NCBI RefSeq assembly: GCF_028682475.1
Contig: NZ_JANHLE010000007.1
Coordinates: forward strand, 1-64,000
Source: Pseudomonas putida
Lineage (GTDB): Bacteria > Pseudomonadota > Gammaproteobacteria > Pseudomonadales > Pseudomonadaceae
Direction of reading: 5' to 3'
DNA: 64,000 nucleotides
The notes beneath the pieces are model-generated. The model was not told the DNA's origin. It did no database searches and worked only from the letters and a program-made list of their open reading frames with translations. A program made the position numbers and the translations under genes. How positions within the stretch are numbered: position 1 is the stretch's first letter; each line of letters starts with the position of its first letter. Shown one piece after another: positions 50,770-60,445 of the stretch.

Positions 50770-53193
50770 TTAAACCCATTGCACCTTTCCGGCGACGGCT
50801 CGTCGCTGCGCAAGGGAACCGTCGGGCAGCAGGAAATGCGACAGCGCAGGTACCAGGATCAGCGCGCCGAGCATGTTCCACACGAACATGAAGGCCAGCA
50901 GAATGCCCATGTCCGCCTGAAACTTGATGGGTGAAAAGACCCAGGTCACGACACCCACCGCCAGGGTCATGCCGACCAGGCCGACCACCTTGCCGGTGAA
51001 GGCCACGGCATGGCTGTAGGCATCGGCAAGCGAGTCCCCCCGCCGCTGCCTGGCCAACTGGATGCTCAGCAAGTAGAGCGCATAGTCGATGCCGATGCCG
51101 ACCCCCAGCGCAATGACCGGTAATGTCGCAACCTTGACGCCGATGCCAAGCAGCACCATCAGCGCCTCGCACAGGATCGAGGTCATGATCAGCGGAATGA
51201 CTGCAACCAGCACTGCCCGCCAACTGCGGAAGGTGATGTAGCTCAGCACAATGACCGCCGCATAGACATACATCAGCATGGCCCGATTGGCGTCTCGCAC
51301 GACGATATTGGTTGCCGCCTCTATCCCCGCGCTGCCCGCCACCAGCATGAACTGCCGGTCCCCCGTACTGTGCTCCGCGATGAACCGCTCGGCAACCGCC
51401 AGCACCTGATCCAGGGTTTGCGCCTTGTGATCGGTCAGGAATGCGATAACCGGCATCACCGAAGCATCACCATTGAACAGCTCCGGGTTGTTGACCGAAG
51501 CCACCTGGCTGCCATAGTTGAGAATGTCCTGGTTGCGCGAAAGGGTCAGCCATTTCGGGCTGCCTTCAAACGTTCCACTGGTGACCTGGCGCACAGCATC
51601 CACCAGCGACGTGGTCATCTGCACACCCGGTACGCCTCGCAATGCCCACGCAAGACGGTCAGCCTCTACAAGGCTTTCATATTTGTAGCTGCCGTTGGCA
51701 GGCGTCTTCAGGATCACCGCAAAAAGGTCGCTGGACAGCGAGTAGTGCTGGGTGATGTAGGCGTTGTCCCGGTTGTAACGTGAATCGGGGCGCAATTCAG
51801 GTGCCCCTGCATCAAGGTCGCCAATCTTCAGGTGAGTACTGATTGCGAAACCTGCCAGCACCAGGACGGCGGCCCCCACCAGCGCAAAGGTTGCCCAGCG
51901 TCGCGAGGTGAAATGAACCAGGCCGTCCCACAGCGATGTACGCGTGGTATGCCCATCCTGAGCCAGGCTACGACGCGCCGCGTTCGCCCCCACCCCGGTG
52001 AAGGAAAGCAGCACGGGCAACAGGAGCAGGTTGGTAAAGATCAGCACCGCAACGCCAATGCTGGCCGACAATGCCAGGCCTTTGATGACCGGAATGTCGA
52101 TCACCATCAGCACCGCGAAGCCCACGGCGTCCGCGACCAGCGCCGTCGCCCCGGCCAGGAACAGGCGGCGGAAGGTATAGCGTGCCGCCACAAACTTGTG
52201 GGTACCGCGCCCGATGTCCTGCATGATGCCATTCATCTTCTGCACGCCATGGGACACCCCGATGGCGAAGACCAGAAACGGCACCAGCATCGAGTAAGGA
52301 TCCAGGTCGAACCCCAGCACGGTAGAGAGGCCCAGTTGCCAGATTGCCGCGATGATCGAGCAGGCGATCACCAGGGTTGTGCTGCGCAAGCAGCGGGTAT
52401 AGGCATAGATGATCGCCGCTGCGACGATCGCGGCGATCGCGAAGTAGAAAAAGACCTGGATCAGCCCATCGATCAGGTCGCCCACAAGCTTGGCAAAACC
52501 GATGATGTGAACCTTGATGTCCGCCGTTCCCTGGCTGCGGATGCGCTCCTCCAGCGCAGTGGACAGCGCACTGTAATCCAGTTTCTGGCCTGTCGCCGGG
52601 TCCACATCCAGCAACGGAACGACGATCATTGCCGACTTGAGGTCCGTGCCGACCAGGCTGCCGACCAGGCCGGCGCGGTTGATATTCTGCCGCAGCAACT
52701 GCACTTGCCGGGGGCTGCCATCGTAGCTGGCGGGCAGCACCGGCCCACCGGTAAAGCCTTCCTCGGTGACCTCCATCCAGCGCACCGCTGGCGTCCAGAT
52801 CGACTTCACCCATGCCCGGTCGACACCGGGGATCAGGATCAGCTCATCGTTGATCCGTTGCAGGACCGCCAGGTATTCCGGGTCGAAGATATCGCCATCG
52901 GTGCGCTCGACGACGACCCGGATGACATTGCCAAGCCCCCGCAGCTCACCCTTGTTGTCCAGATAGTTGCGGATATACGAATGGCTTTGCGGAATCATCC
53001 GCTCGAAGCTGGCATTGATATTGATGTGCTTCAACTGATAACCCAACACGACGGTCAGCACCGTGCAGAGCATCAGCAGGACAATCCGGTAGTTGAACAC
53101 CATGCGTTCAAGCCACCCGCCCGAGTTCCGATCGAAGTGCCGGTAATCGGACACCACGGGCATCTCGGCTTCTTTCTCAGTTGAAAACGCCAC
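50770..53193 (-). CDS. MMPL/RND-family (HAE3-like) transporter
   Basis: An 807-residue RND-superfamily permease with about 12 membrane helices in two repeats. The first helix is at about residues 34-50, periplasmic loops lie at about 60-230 and 450-620, and the helix bundles show VFAIGVSHGVQKMNGI and IALGVGIGIDYALYLL, the conserved TM4-type motifs. Members of this group move hydrophobic compounds such as sterols or lipids. GTG at 53193 is preferred, since GGAG lies 8 bases upstream; the ATG at 53160 is possible. It forms one unit with YCF48-like, DUF1329 and DUF1302 genes. Confidence 0.9.
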   Translation of the reverse strand: MAFSTEKEAEMPVVSDYRHFDRNSGGWLERMVFNYRIVLLMLCTVLTVVLGYQLKHININASFERMIPQSHSYIRNYLDNKGELRGLGNVIRVVVERTDGDIFDPEYLAVLQRINDELILIPGVDRAWVKSIWTPAVRWMEVTEEGFTGGPVLPASYDGSPRQVQLLRQNINRAGLVGSLVGTDLKSAMIVVPLLDVDPATGQKLDYSALSTALEERIRSQGTADIKVHIIGFAKLVGDLIDGLIQVFFYFAIAAIVAAAIIYAYTRCLRSTTLVIACSIIAAIWQLGLSTVLGFDLDPYSMLVPFLVFAIGVSHGVQKMNGIMQDIGRGTHKFVAARYTFRRLFLAGATALVADAVGFAVLMVIDIPVIKGLALSASIGVAVLIFTNLLLLPVLLSFTGVGANAARRSLAQDGHTTRTSLWDGLVHFTSRRWATFALVGAAVLVLAGFAISTHLKIGDLDAGAPELRPDSRYNRDNAYITQHYSLSSDLFAVILKTPANGSYKYESLVEADRLAWALRGVPGVQMTTSLVDAVRQVTSGTFEGSPKWLTLSRNQDILNYGSQVASVNNPELFNGDASVMPVIAFLTDHKAQTLDQVLAVAERFIAEHSTGDRQFMLVAGSAGIEAATNIVVRDANRAMLMYVYAAVIVLSYITFRSWRAVLVAVIPLIMTSILCEALMVLLGIGVKVATLPVIALGVGIGIDYALYLLSIQLARQRRGDSLADAYSHAVAFTGKVVGLVGMTLAVGVVTWVFSPIKFQADMGILLAFMFVWNMLGALILVPALSHFLLPDGSLAQRRAVAGKVQWV

Positions 53194-53218
53194 GATTATT
53201 CTCCACTCATGAGTCGGC

Positions 53219-54238
53219 TCAACGGAGCACCTGCCTGCTCAGCCCCTGCCCGCTTCCCACGACCAAGGTCTGGCCGTCGTCCAGCGGGACCAGGGAGGCG
53301 GCAACCGAAACAGGTGCCAGGCCGGCGACCTTGGTAAAACCGGTGCCCTTGCTGCGGCTGGCCAGGACCTGGCCGTCCTGGCTCAACAGCATCACGTCAC
53401 CTGTCGCGGTCATGCCATCGGCGATCAACGAGGTCGCAACCTCGGTCTCGACAGCGCGCCAATGGCTACCCGCATCACTGGACACCACAATGCTGCCCCT
53501 GAGCCCGTAGGCGATCAGGTGCCCCGGCATGCCGGTGATGCCGAAAAAGGTGCCGGCGAAGTTGCTGTCGAGGCGCTTGAACTGCCCTGCCTGGCGATCC
53601 AGTTTCATGAGCAGGCCGGCCTCTCCGGCAACATAGGTGTCTTCGCCAATCGCCCGGACCGCGTACAGGTGCAACCCCATCGGATTTTCGGCCCTGTCGG
53701 ACCACTTCTCCCACGTGGTGCCCCCGTCCGTGGTACGCCAGATCTGGTTGAAGGCACCGACTATGAACCCCTGCCGTTCTGTCTCGAACCACAGGCCAAG
53801 GAACGACAGGTCTGCCAGTGCGGCGCTGCCATTTTCGCCCTCTGCCGGGAGCAGGTCCCGGGCCATGCGTGCATCGAGCTTGCGCTCCCACGACGCCCCA
53901 CCATCGGTGGAACGAAGCACTACACCATCGTGGCCGACTGCCCAGCCCACCTGCGGGCTGGGAAAATGCACCGCGTTGAGGTCGCAGGAGACCGGCACCC
54001 GGGACTGCTGCCAGGTGCGGCCACCGTCATCGGAAAAGACAATGTGGCCACGACGCCCTACCCCAACGATGCGCGTCCCGGCCTGCGCAAGCCCGGTGAT
54101 CAATTGCCGGGAGGACAGCTCGGTCCTGACAGCTGGCGAATCCAGGACATCCTGGAAGCTGTCGCGAGCCACTACACATGCCGGCTGGATGCCGGCCACC
54201 CCGATGAACAGTGAAACCAGCAGGGAATGGACCTTCAT
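53219..54238 (-). CDS. YCF48-like beta-propeller exported protein
   Basis: A 339-residue protein with a signal peptide (about residues 1-24) and repeated sialidase/BNR-type blades: FSDDGGRTWQQS, RSTDGGASWERK, RTTDGGTTWEKW, VSSDAGSHWRAV. These match the YCF48/photosystem II stability factor-like family, which in proteobacteria accompanies RND transporters and DUF1302/DUF1329 genes. It probably assists the envelope complex. AGGAG precedes the ATG; the transporter gene starts 25 bases beyond its stop. Confidence 0.9.
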   Translation of the reverse strand: MKVHSLLVSLFIGVAGIQPACVVARDSFQDVLDSPAVRTELSSRQLITGLAQAGTRIVGVGRRGHIVFSDDGGRTWQQSRVPVSCDLNAVHFPSPQVGWAVGHDGVVLRSTDGGASWERKLDARMARDLLPAEGENGSAALADLSFLGLWFETERQGFIVGAFNQIWRTTDGGTTWEKWSDRAENPMGLHLYAVRAIGEDTYVAGEAGLLMKLDRQAGQFKRLDSNFAGTFFGITGMPGHLIAYGLRGSIVVSSDAGSHWRAVETEVATSLIADGMTATGDVMLLSQDGQVLASRSKGTGFTKVAGLAPVSVAASLVPLDDGQTLVVGSGQGLSRQVLR

Positions 54239-54269
54239 GACTTCATCACTCCTAAAATCGCCCGAGAAG

Positions 54270-54298
54270 GCCCTTCCCGGTACAGGCCCGGGAAGGGC
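54270..54298 (-). terminator. Intra-operon hairpin between DUF1329 and YCF48 genes
   Basis: Perfect 11-bp stem GCCCTTCCCGG / CCGGGAAGGGC with a 7-base loop, in a 71-base gap. It has no T-run, so it may attenuate or stabilise upstream mRNA rather than stop transcription. Confidence 0.5.
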
Positions 54299-54309
54299 TC
54301 CTGTCCGGT

Positions 54310-55650
54310 TCAGCGCACGCCGGTGCCCGCCAGTGAATCGGCGTTCCAGTCGCGCTCGGAGAGCGGCTTGATGTACTTCAGGCCGCCTTTTTCCCCACCC
54401 AGGTGCACGACCAGCGCGTAGTTGCCGGCGATCAGGTCATAGGCGAAGTAGGAACTGGTGAACGGCGCAACCGCGTCGTAGCTTTGGGTTGGAGTGGCGA
54501 TCACGGTGCGGTAGAGCTGGCCGTGGCCGTCATACTCATCGCTGGCCAGTGCCGCCCAGCTGTCTTCGTCGATGTAGAAGGTCCGCTTGCTGTAGATATG
54601 ACGCTTGCCTTCCTTGAGGGTCGCTTCCACGACCCAGACGCGATGCAGTTCCCAACGCACGATATCCGGGTTGAGGTGATTGGGGGTCAGCAGGTCTTCA
54701 GGCTTGGTCTCGTAGGTCATCTTGTAGGTGTTGTACGGAACGTACATCTCCTTTTTGCCGACCAGTTTCATGTCGTAACGCTCCATCGACCCGTTGAAGA
54801 CGAAGGCGTCATCGTAGGTCGTCGCGCCACCGGTGCCCGGGTTGGGCGTATCGAACGCCAGGGTTGGCGCCAGGCGTACGCGGCGCTGGCCCGGCAGGTA
54901 CTGCCAGGTGCTGCGCCCCTTGCCGACCACATCGATGGCGTCCTTCAGCAGAATGGCCTCGCCGTTGCGACGCTCCGGCCCCAGGTAGCGCACCTTCAGG
55001 CGCCAGAAGGTATCGGCGCCGGGCGCATGGTAGTAAGGGAAGTCATCGGAGTTGATCCCTTCGGTGGCCAGGATCGGTCGTCCCGAGGCGTCGACGTTCC
55101 AGCTCTTGTAGCGATACTCCATTGCATCGCCGCTATAGCGAAGCAAATGGTTCCACATGACCTGGTAGGCATCCTTGGGAATCGGGAACGGATAGCCGGC
55201 CTTGACGTTCTTTACCCCCAGGCCGCCATCAATGGTTTCACCACTCAGGGCATTGGCCAGGGTCGATGCCTGGATCTGCTCCGGCACGGCCATGGTGCGG
55301 TGCGACGGATAGACATCAATACGGAAACTCGGGTAACGCTTCATCAGCGCCTTTACCGACTCGGTGAGACGCTCGGCATACTGCCCCATGTTCTGTGCAT
55401 TGATGGAGTACAGCGGCTTTTCCGTCGCAAAGGGATCGATGCGAACCCCCGAGTCCTTCTGGAACCCTGGCGGTGGCGTCGTCAGGCCACCGGTGTAGGC
55501 CGGGATGGACCCGTCGGCGTTGCCGGCCTTTTCGGCGCCAACCGCCGTCAGACGGGTACCCAACTGTTGCGCTTCGGCGGGTGTCACCGCGGCATGGGCC
55601 GAACCTGCCAGGGTACACATCAGGCCCATCATCAAATATTTGTTGAACAT
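54310..55650 (-). CDS. DUF1329 exported protein
   Basis: A 446-residue protein with a signal peptide (about residues 1-20). The mature N-terminus AVTPAEAQQLGTRLTAVGAE and the segments PGQRRVRLAPTLAFDTPNPG and DSWAALASDEYDGHGQL are DUF1329 signatures. The fold is related to LolA/LolB-like lipid-binding proteins, suggesting periplasmic shuttling of a hydrophobic substrate. It begins 14 bases after DUF1302 and is certainly co-transcribed with it. Confidence 0.93.
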   Translation of the reverse strand: MFNKYLMMGLMCTLAGSAHAAVTPAEAQQLGTRLTAVGAEKAGNADGSIPAYTGGLTTPPPGFQKDSGVRIDPFATEKPLYSINAQNMGQYAERLTESVKALMKRYPSFRIDVYPSHRTMAVPEQIQASTLANALSGETIDGGLGVKNVKAGYPFPIPKDAYQVMWNHLLRYSGDAMEYRYKSWNVDASGRPILATEGINSDDFPYYHAPGADTFWRLKVRYLGPERRNGEAILLKDAIDVVGKGRSTWQYLPGQRRVRLAPTLAFDTPNPGTGGATTYDDAFVFNGSMERYDMKLVGKKEMYVPYNTYKMTYETKPEDLLTPNHLNPDIVRWELHRVWVVEATLKEGKRHIYSKRTFYIDEDSWAALASDEYDGHGQLYRTVIATPTQSYDAVAPFTSSYFAYDLIAGNYALVVHLGGEKGGLKYIKPLSERDWNADSLAGTGVR

Positions 55651-55664
55651 GTTGTCCCCGTCTT

Positions 55665-57350
55665 TCAGAAAGTGGTTTTGAGGGTCAAGGTAAGCATCCC
55701 GCGGTCTTCCAGCAGCGCCGATCCGCCATTGGCCACCTGTACGGCGCCCGTTTTGGGGTTGGTGCTGTAGTCGCCGAAGAAGTCGATGTACTTGAGGTCG
55801 GCCTTGTACTTCTGCGCGATGTCAGCGGCAATGCCGATGCTGTAGCTGCCAGCTTCCTCGTTGCCACCGTTGGCAACCGGTGAGTTGCCGCCAATGCCGG
55901 CACTGATCACCATCGGCATCGACAGGTCCACGCCTGGGAAAACCTGCAACCAGGTCGGCGTGTAGGTCGTGGTCAGCACGAAGGCATCGCGATCTGCCTG
56001 ATCAAGCGCCCGGTAGTTGCGATTGCCCTTGTAGAACTGTTCACCGTCGGTGACGTCGACCAGGTGGCTCCAGGCAAGCTCCGTGCTCCATCCGGCGGAG
56101 TCATAAATGCCGTTACCGCTCATCACGCCCACCAGGTTCAGGACGCCGTGCAGGGTTTCACCCCGCGCCCCGGGCGTTTCACCGTGCTGGGGAAGTGCAG
56201 TGACGGGCACGGCAATGCTTACCAGCGGCATGTTGCGCCGGTAGGACAGTTCGGCGCCGACGGAAACCCCGCCGTAGTTCTGCGACAAGCTGATGCCGTA
56301 GAGATCGATGTCATCGGCATAGGCCCAGTGGTAACGGCCGGCGACACCATTGGCGGGCGGCGCGCCCTCAAGTAGCAACTGCGGGATCCGGTCGGAGAAA
56401 TTGCGGTAGTAGAAACCCAGCGTGCCTTGCAGCCACTCCGGCGACCAGCGCGCTGAAAGCCCCCAGTCGCCATGGTCGCGCGGGTCGATGTCCTTGCCTT
56501 TGAGGAAGCGATTGGGCCCGGCGATCAACGAGCCTTCGTTGCCACCGATGTTGATGTCGCTCGAGCCCAGGTAGGTGCCGCCTTCGGGGAACAGGTTCTG
56601 TTCCCAGTCCAGGAAGTACTGGCCTGCAACCGACAGGGAATCGGTTGGCCGCATCTGGAAGGAGACATTGTTCAGCGGGCGAAACAGCTCCTTGGCCTCG
56701 ATTCCGGGAATCGCCTGGCCCTTGCCGATATCCAGCGGCATCTGCGCATACGCGATGCCGTTGATGAAGGCAGTCAGGCCCAGGCTCTCGCCCCAGTAGA
56801 TGCTGTGGCTGCCGACCTTGACATCCACCGGCACGTCACCAACATCGAAACCACCAAAGACGAAGGCATCAAGGAACTCACCACTCGGGCCGGCAAAGTA
56901 GCGCTCGGTAAAGCGGGTAAGGCCAACTGCCGGCACGCCATTTTTCATATAGTTGGAAGTTGCCGGCGAATCGTTATCCAAATCCTTGTCATACTGGAAG
57001 TCATACCAGCCGGCAGCTGAAACGCGCATGCCATATTTATTCTTGTAAATGGCATCGAACTCGGACAATACATCCAGACGGTTGGAAACAATTCCGCGAT
57101 CGAAGTTTCGATCGCCATCGTTATTGTTTACAGCGTTGATAATCGCCTTGTCCTGGGACTCGACGCGCTGGGTCAAGGTGTAACGCGGGGTGTTATCCCA
57201 GCGTACCTGCCAGTCTTCACTTCCGGTCGGAATTTCCATAGCCTGCGCACTGGCACAGGCTAGTGTAAGCAACGTCAGGCTGCTGCCGGCGAAGGGAAGC
57301 AGCCGGCGTGCATGACCCATAGTTTTCCGCATGTTTATTGTTTTTATCAT
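55665..57350 (-). CDS. DUF1302 outer-membrane protein
   Basis: A 561-residue protein with a signal peptide (about residues 1-37, ending SAQAM) and a predicted beta-barrel ending in phenylalanine (LKTTF). GSEDWQVRWDNTPRYTLTQRVESQ and LNNVSFQMRPTDSLSVAGQYF-like strands are typical of DUF1302. It is a likely outer-membrane channel for hydrophobic compounds, acting with DUF1329. The start follows AGAGGTGGG. A weak third GTATAC-like site (CATATACAATG at 57387-57397) lies upstream. Confidence 0.93.
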   Translation of the reverse strand: MIKTINMRKTMGHARRLLPFAGSSLTLLTLACASAQAMEIPTGSEDWQVRWDNTPRYTLTQRVESQDKAIINAVNNNDGDRNFDRGIVSNRLDVLSEFDAIYKNKYGMRVSAAGWYDFQYDKDLDNDSPATSNYMKNGVPAVGLTRFTERYFAGPSGEFLDAFVFGGFDVGDVPVDVKVGSHSIYWGESLGLTAFINGIAYAQMPLDIGKGQAIPGIEAKELFRPLNNVSFQMRPTDSLSVAGQYFLDWEQNLFPEGGTYLGSSDINIGGNEGSLIAGPNRFLKGKDIDPRDHGDWGLSARWSPEWLQGTLGFYYRNFSDRIPQLLLEGAPPANGVAGRYHWAYADDIDLYGISLSQNYGGVSVGAELSYRRNMPLVSIAVPVTALPQHGETPGARGETLHGVLNLVGVMSGNGIYDSAGWSTELAWSHLVDVTDGEQFYKGNRNYRALDQADRDAFVLTTTYTPTWLQVFPGVDLSMPMVISAGIGGNSPVANGGNEEAGSYSIGIAADIAQKYKADLKYIDFFGDYSTNPKTGAVQVANGGSALLEDRGMLTLTLKTTF

Positions 57351-57489
57351 TATTACCCACCTCTAAGCTGATCAACCGAACCCGCGCATATACAATGGCG
57401 CGCGAGTTTTTCGGCGAAAGATCACCCAGACCCACGATATGAATATTCGTGAGCGCAGGATTGACAGGTTTTTTCGGAAACTTGACTGC

Positions 57490-58155
57490 TTATTGTTCGA
57501 GCTTGCCCATTACCATCGCGCTGGCGCCGGTCAACAGGCCCAATGTCTTGTCTTTACCCAGCAGCGGAAGCCCTTTCTGTTCGGTTTCCTGTAGCAATAC
57601 TGCACGCTCGATATCGTGCGCTGCCTCTTCGCGGGGAATGAACACAACACCGCCTTCATCAGCGATGACCAGGTCCCCTGGCATCACCACCGCACCACCG
57701 CAACACACCGGCACATTCATTCGCCCGCCAATGCCTTGCAGGCGCGTCGTGATGCTCGCCACGCCCCTGGCCCAGACGGCCAGGCCCACATCGCGCAGCT
57801 CCTGCGGGTCTGCCACTGGGCCATCGATGATGACGCCACCAACGCCCGCCTTGGCGAGGGCGTAGGCCACGCCACCGCCAAGGCAGGCATGGTGCGTGTC
57901 GCCCAGACGATCGATAACCACGATATCCCCGGGGCGCAGTTGACCGACCGCATGGTGCAACAGCGTCGAGTCGGCTGCCGGCAGGGCCAGGGTAACCGCG
58001 GGGCCGGCAACCCTGGGTACCGGGTGCAAGGGCCGTATGGCGCTGTCCGGGAAACCCATCAGGCGGAAATGGCCAATCGTGGCAGGCTCGGCATTCAGTG
58101 CGCGTTCCATCAGGCTCACGGGCATCGAGTCGGGCATTGGACAGATCTTGAACAT
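57490..58155 (-). CDS. RraA-like protein with altered active site
   Basis: A 221-residue member of the RraA/HMG-CHA aldolase fold. Family segments are GQLRPGDIVVIDRLGDTHHACLGGGVA and GVGGVIIDGPVADPQEL. In the class II HMG/CHA aldolases the last segment reads DGxxRD, where Arg and Asp bind pyruvate and metal; here Ala115 replaces the Arg while Asp116 is kept. It may therefore do a different lyase or decarboxylase reaction, or be non-catalytic. It starts 15 bases after the nitrilase gene's stop. Confidence 0.87.
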   Translation of the reverse strand: MFKICPMPDSMPVSLMERALNAEPATIGHFRLMGFPDSAIRPLHPVPRVAGPAVTLALPAADSTLLHHAVGQLRPGDIVVIDRLGDTHHACLGGGVAYALAKAGVGGVIIDGPVADPQELRDVGLAVWARGVASITTRLQGIGGRMNVPVCCGGAVVMPGDLVIADEGGVVFIPREEAAHDIERAVLLQETEQKGLPLLGKDKTLGLLTGASAMVMGKLEQ

Positions 58156-58170
58156 TGGATACCCTCCCCT

Positions 58171-58995
58171 TCAGTTGGCGACGAATCGACGAGCGATCAG
58201 CCGGTGGTTCTTCAGTGGCATGCGCGTGCGAATGGCCTGCTGATAGTTCCGGTCGATGCTGGCGCTGGCGAACGCCTCGGTGCTCGAGGCCTGCGCGACA
58301 ATCTGGCCCCAGGGATCGATGATCATCGAATGCCCCCAGGTCATGTACTTGCCACTGTCGAAGGTGCCTACCTGACAAGGCGCTGCGACGTAGCATTGCC
58401 ATTCGATTGCGCGCGCCCTCAGCAGCACTTCCCAATGGTCGGCACCGGTCTGGAAGGTGAACGCGGCCGGCACCACGATCAGCTCCGCACCTTCATCGCA
58501 CAGTGCCTGGAACAGCTCCGGGAAGCGCAGGTCGTAGCAGATAGCAAGGCCGACCCGGACACCGTCGATGTCGATACAGACGACATCCTCGCCCGCCTCG
58601 ACATGGGCCGACTCCTTCAGTTCCGAGCCATCGGCCAGCACCGCGTCAAAGCGGTGGATCTTGCGGTACTTGGCCAGCAACTCGCCCTCGCGACCGAATA
58701 CCAGCGAAGTGTTGTAAACCTTTTCATCCTCCAGTTCCATGGCGCTGCCGATATGCAGGTTCACCTTCAGGCGCCTGGCCAGGGCAGAGAAGCGCTCATA
58801 TACCTCACCACCCGGGAACGGTTCGGCAGACGCTTTCATCGATAGCGGCGAACCGGCGATGCAGGCGATCATTTCCGGTAAGATGACCAGGTCTGGTCGA
58901 TCCTGTTCTACCGCACGTTCGACCAGCTGCTGCACCGAGGCCAGGTTGGCCTCCTTGTCAGCGGAAACATTTTTCTGAATAACGGTAATTCGCAC
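58171..58995 (-). CDS. Nitrilase-superfamily amidase
   Basis: A 274-residue carbon-nitrogen hydrolase. The Glu41-Lys112-Cys153 triad is visible in LPEM, KYRKIHRFD and LAICYDLRFPE. The branch resembles omega-amidase/NIT2-type enzymes, so it probably hydrolyses an amide of a small carboxylic acid to the acid and ammonia. Translation starts at GTG (58995), supported by GAGGAG 9 bases upstream; an ORF opening 17 codons earlier lacks this. Confidence 0.9.
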   Translation of the reverse strand: MRITVIQKNVSADKEANLASVQQLVERAVEQDRPDLVILPEMIACIAGSPLSMKASAEPFPGGEVYERFSALARRLKVNLHIGSAMELEDEKVYNTSLVFGREGELLAKYRKIHRFDAVLADGSELKESAHVEAGEDVVCIDIDGVRVGLAICYDLRFPELFQALCDEGAELIVVPAAFTFQTGADHWEVLLRARAIEWQCYVAAPCQVGTFDSGKYMTWGHSMIIDPWGQIVAQASSTEAFASASIDRNYQQAIRTRMPLKNHRLIARRFVAN

Positions 58996-59042
58996 TTTCC
59001 AGCTCCTCTTTTCATTATTTTTTGCGAAGGAATTGCCGCAGG

Positions 59043-60395
59043 TCACCGGACCTCGGCTGATGCACGCCCAGGAACCCTATGCCATCCAAGGTACAGACCC
59101 AACGTCGTCACCGAGAGCAGCAGCCCGCCCCCGCCCACGATGAGTACCGCAGTTCGCAAGCCAGCGGCGCCGCCGCCCAGCCACTCGACGACGCCGCCGA
59201 CGAGCATCGGCCCGACAGCCAGGCCGCAGATGTTCACGACCATCACGTAGAGGGCGGAGACGCGGCTACGGATCGCTGCCGGCGAGCGTTTCTGGATAAG
59301 CGCCGGAGCGATGCCGATGGAACAGGTGCACAGACCATGCAGCGCGGCACAGGCGATGAGCACACCAACGGGCCCGCCAGCAAGCAGGAACACCAGGCCG
59401 GCAGGGATCGCCAGAACCCCGGCAACGAGCGGGACACGCAGGGCTGAGCAGATGTCTTGCGACTGGCTTGAAAGACGGTCAGCGATCCATGCGGCGGCAA
59501 ACATTCCACCGATGCACGAGAACAGCACTACCGCGCCATAAATTCGACCGATCTCACCAGGCAGCCAGAGAAACTCACGAACGAAAATCGCGGGGATCCA
59601 GGTGAGCAGCGCATAGCTCATGGTCAGCAGGCCCGCCATGCCTACGAAGACGGCAGCAATGAACGTGCGATCTTCAACAAGGTACGGAATGACTTTCTGG
59701 CTCTCACCGCTATGCTGGGCTAATTCGGCAGGTGCATTTTGATGAGCGACACCTTCGCCGCGCTTCAGCACCCACCACAATACCGGCAGCAACAGCAGCC
59801 CCGGCAGTGCCACCAGCAGGAACGTCGACTGCCAAGGCTGTCGTGCTGTGACCCAGCCCAGGTCGATGACACCGATCGGTTCCAGCCATTCGTACAACGA
59901 CCCGACGATATAGAACGCGGTCCCCGCGCCGATAACTGCGCCGGCCTGGAACAACGTCAACGCCCGGTTGAGAATCGCCTTGGGAAAACGTTCATAGATC
60001 ACTGCATAGGCGGCCGGTGCGAGCGCCGCCTCACCTGCGCCAACCAGCATCCGCGCAAGGAGCAGGCCGGTGAAGCTGTTGGCCAACCCGCACGCCGCGG
60101 TTGCCGCACACCAGATCAGCATCCCCAGCAGTATGGTTCCGGTACGGGACCAGCGGTCTGCCAGCCAGCCACAGGGAATGCCGAGGATCGAATAGAACAG
60201 GCCGAAGGCCAGGCCGTGCAGGAGGCCGATATGCACGTCGCTGATCGCCAGCGTTGTCTTTATCGGGGCCACGAGCAGCGAGAGTGCGAACCTGTCGACA
60301 AATGAAATGACCATCGCGATGGCGAGAATGGCGGTCGTCATCCAAGCCCAGGTGTGGTCGGACCGATCGAGCGGAACCTTGCTGTTGCTCACCAC
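59043..60395 (-). CDS. MFS transporter
   Basis: A 450-residue 12-helix major facilitator. The loop 2-3 motif appears as GIPCGWLADRWSRTGTI near residue 75 and GAGEAALAPAAYAVIYERFP in helix 4. It belongs by pattern to the spinster-like/anion-cation-type importers of organic acids found in catabolic operons. It starts at tandem GTG codons with AGGGGA upstream and lies between the aldolase and amidase genes. Confidence 0.92.
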   Translation of the reverse strand: MVSNSKVPLDRSDHTWAWMTTAILAIAMVISFVDRFALSLLVAPIKTTLAISDVHIGLLHGLAFGLFYSILGIPCGWLADRWSRTGTILLGMLIWCAATAACGLANSFTGLLLARMLVGAGEAALAPAAYAVIYERFPKAILNRALTLFQAGAVIGAGTAFYIVGSLYEWLEPIGVIDLGWVTARQPWQSTFLLVALPGLLLLPVLWWVLKRGEGVAHQNAPAELAQHSGESQKVIPYLVEDRTFIAAVFVGMAGLLTMSYALLTWIPAIFVREFLWLPGEIGRIYGAVVLFSCIGGMFAAAWIADRLSSQSQDICSALRVPLVAGVLAIPAGLVFLLAGGPVGVLIACAALHGLCTCSIGIAPALIQKRSPAAIRSRVSALYVMVVNICGLAVGPMLVGGVVEWLGGGAAGLRTAVLIVGGGGLLLSVTTLGLYLGWHRVPGRASAEVR

Positions 60396-60445
60396 GGCGA
60401 AATCCCCTTATCAACTGTCGGTAGTGTTTGCCCGGCCACCCGCGC

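Noticed and set aside
51832..53184. 450-codon plus-strand open frame
   Set aside because: Antisense to the RND transporter, composition dominated by Q/H/R; no ribosome-binding site.
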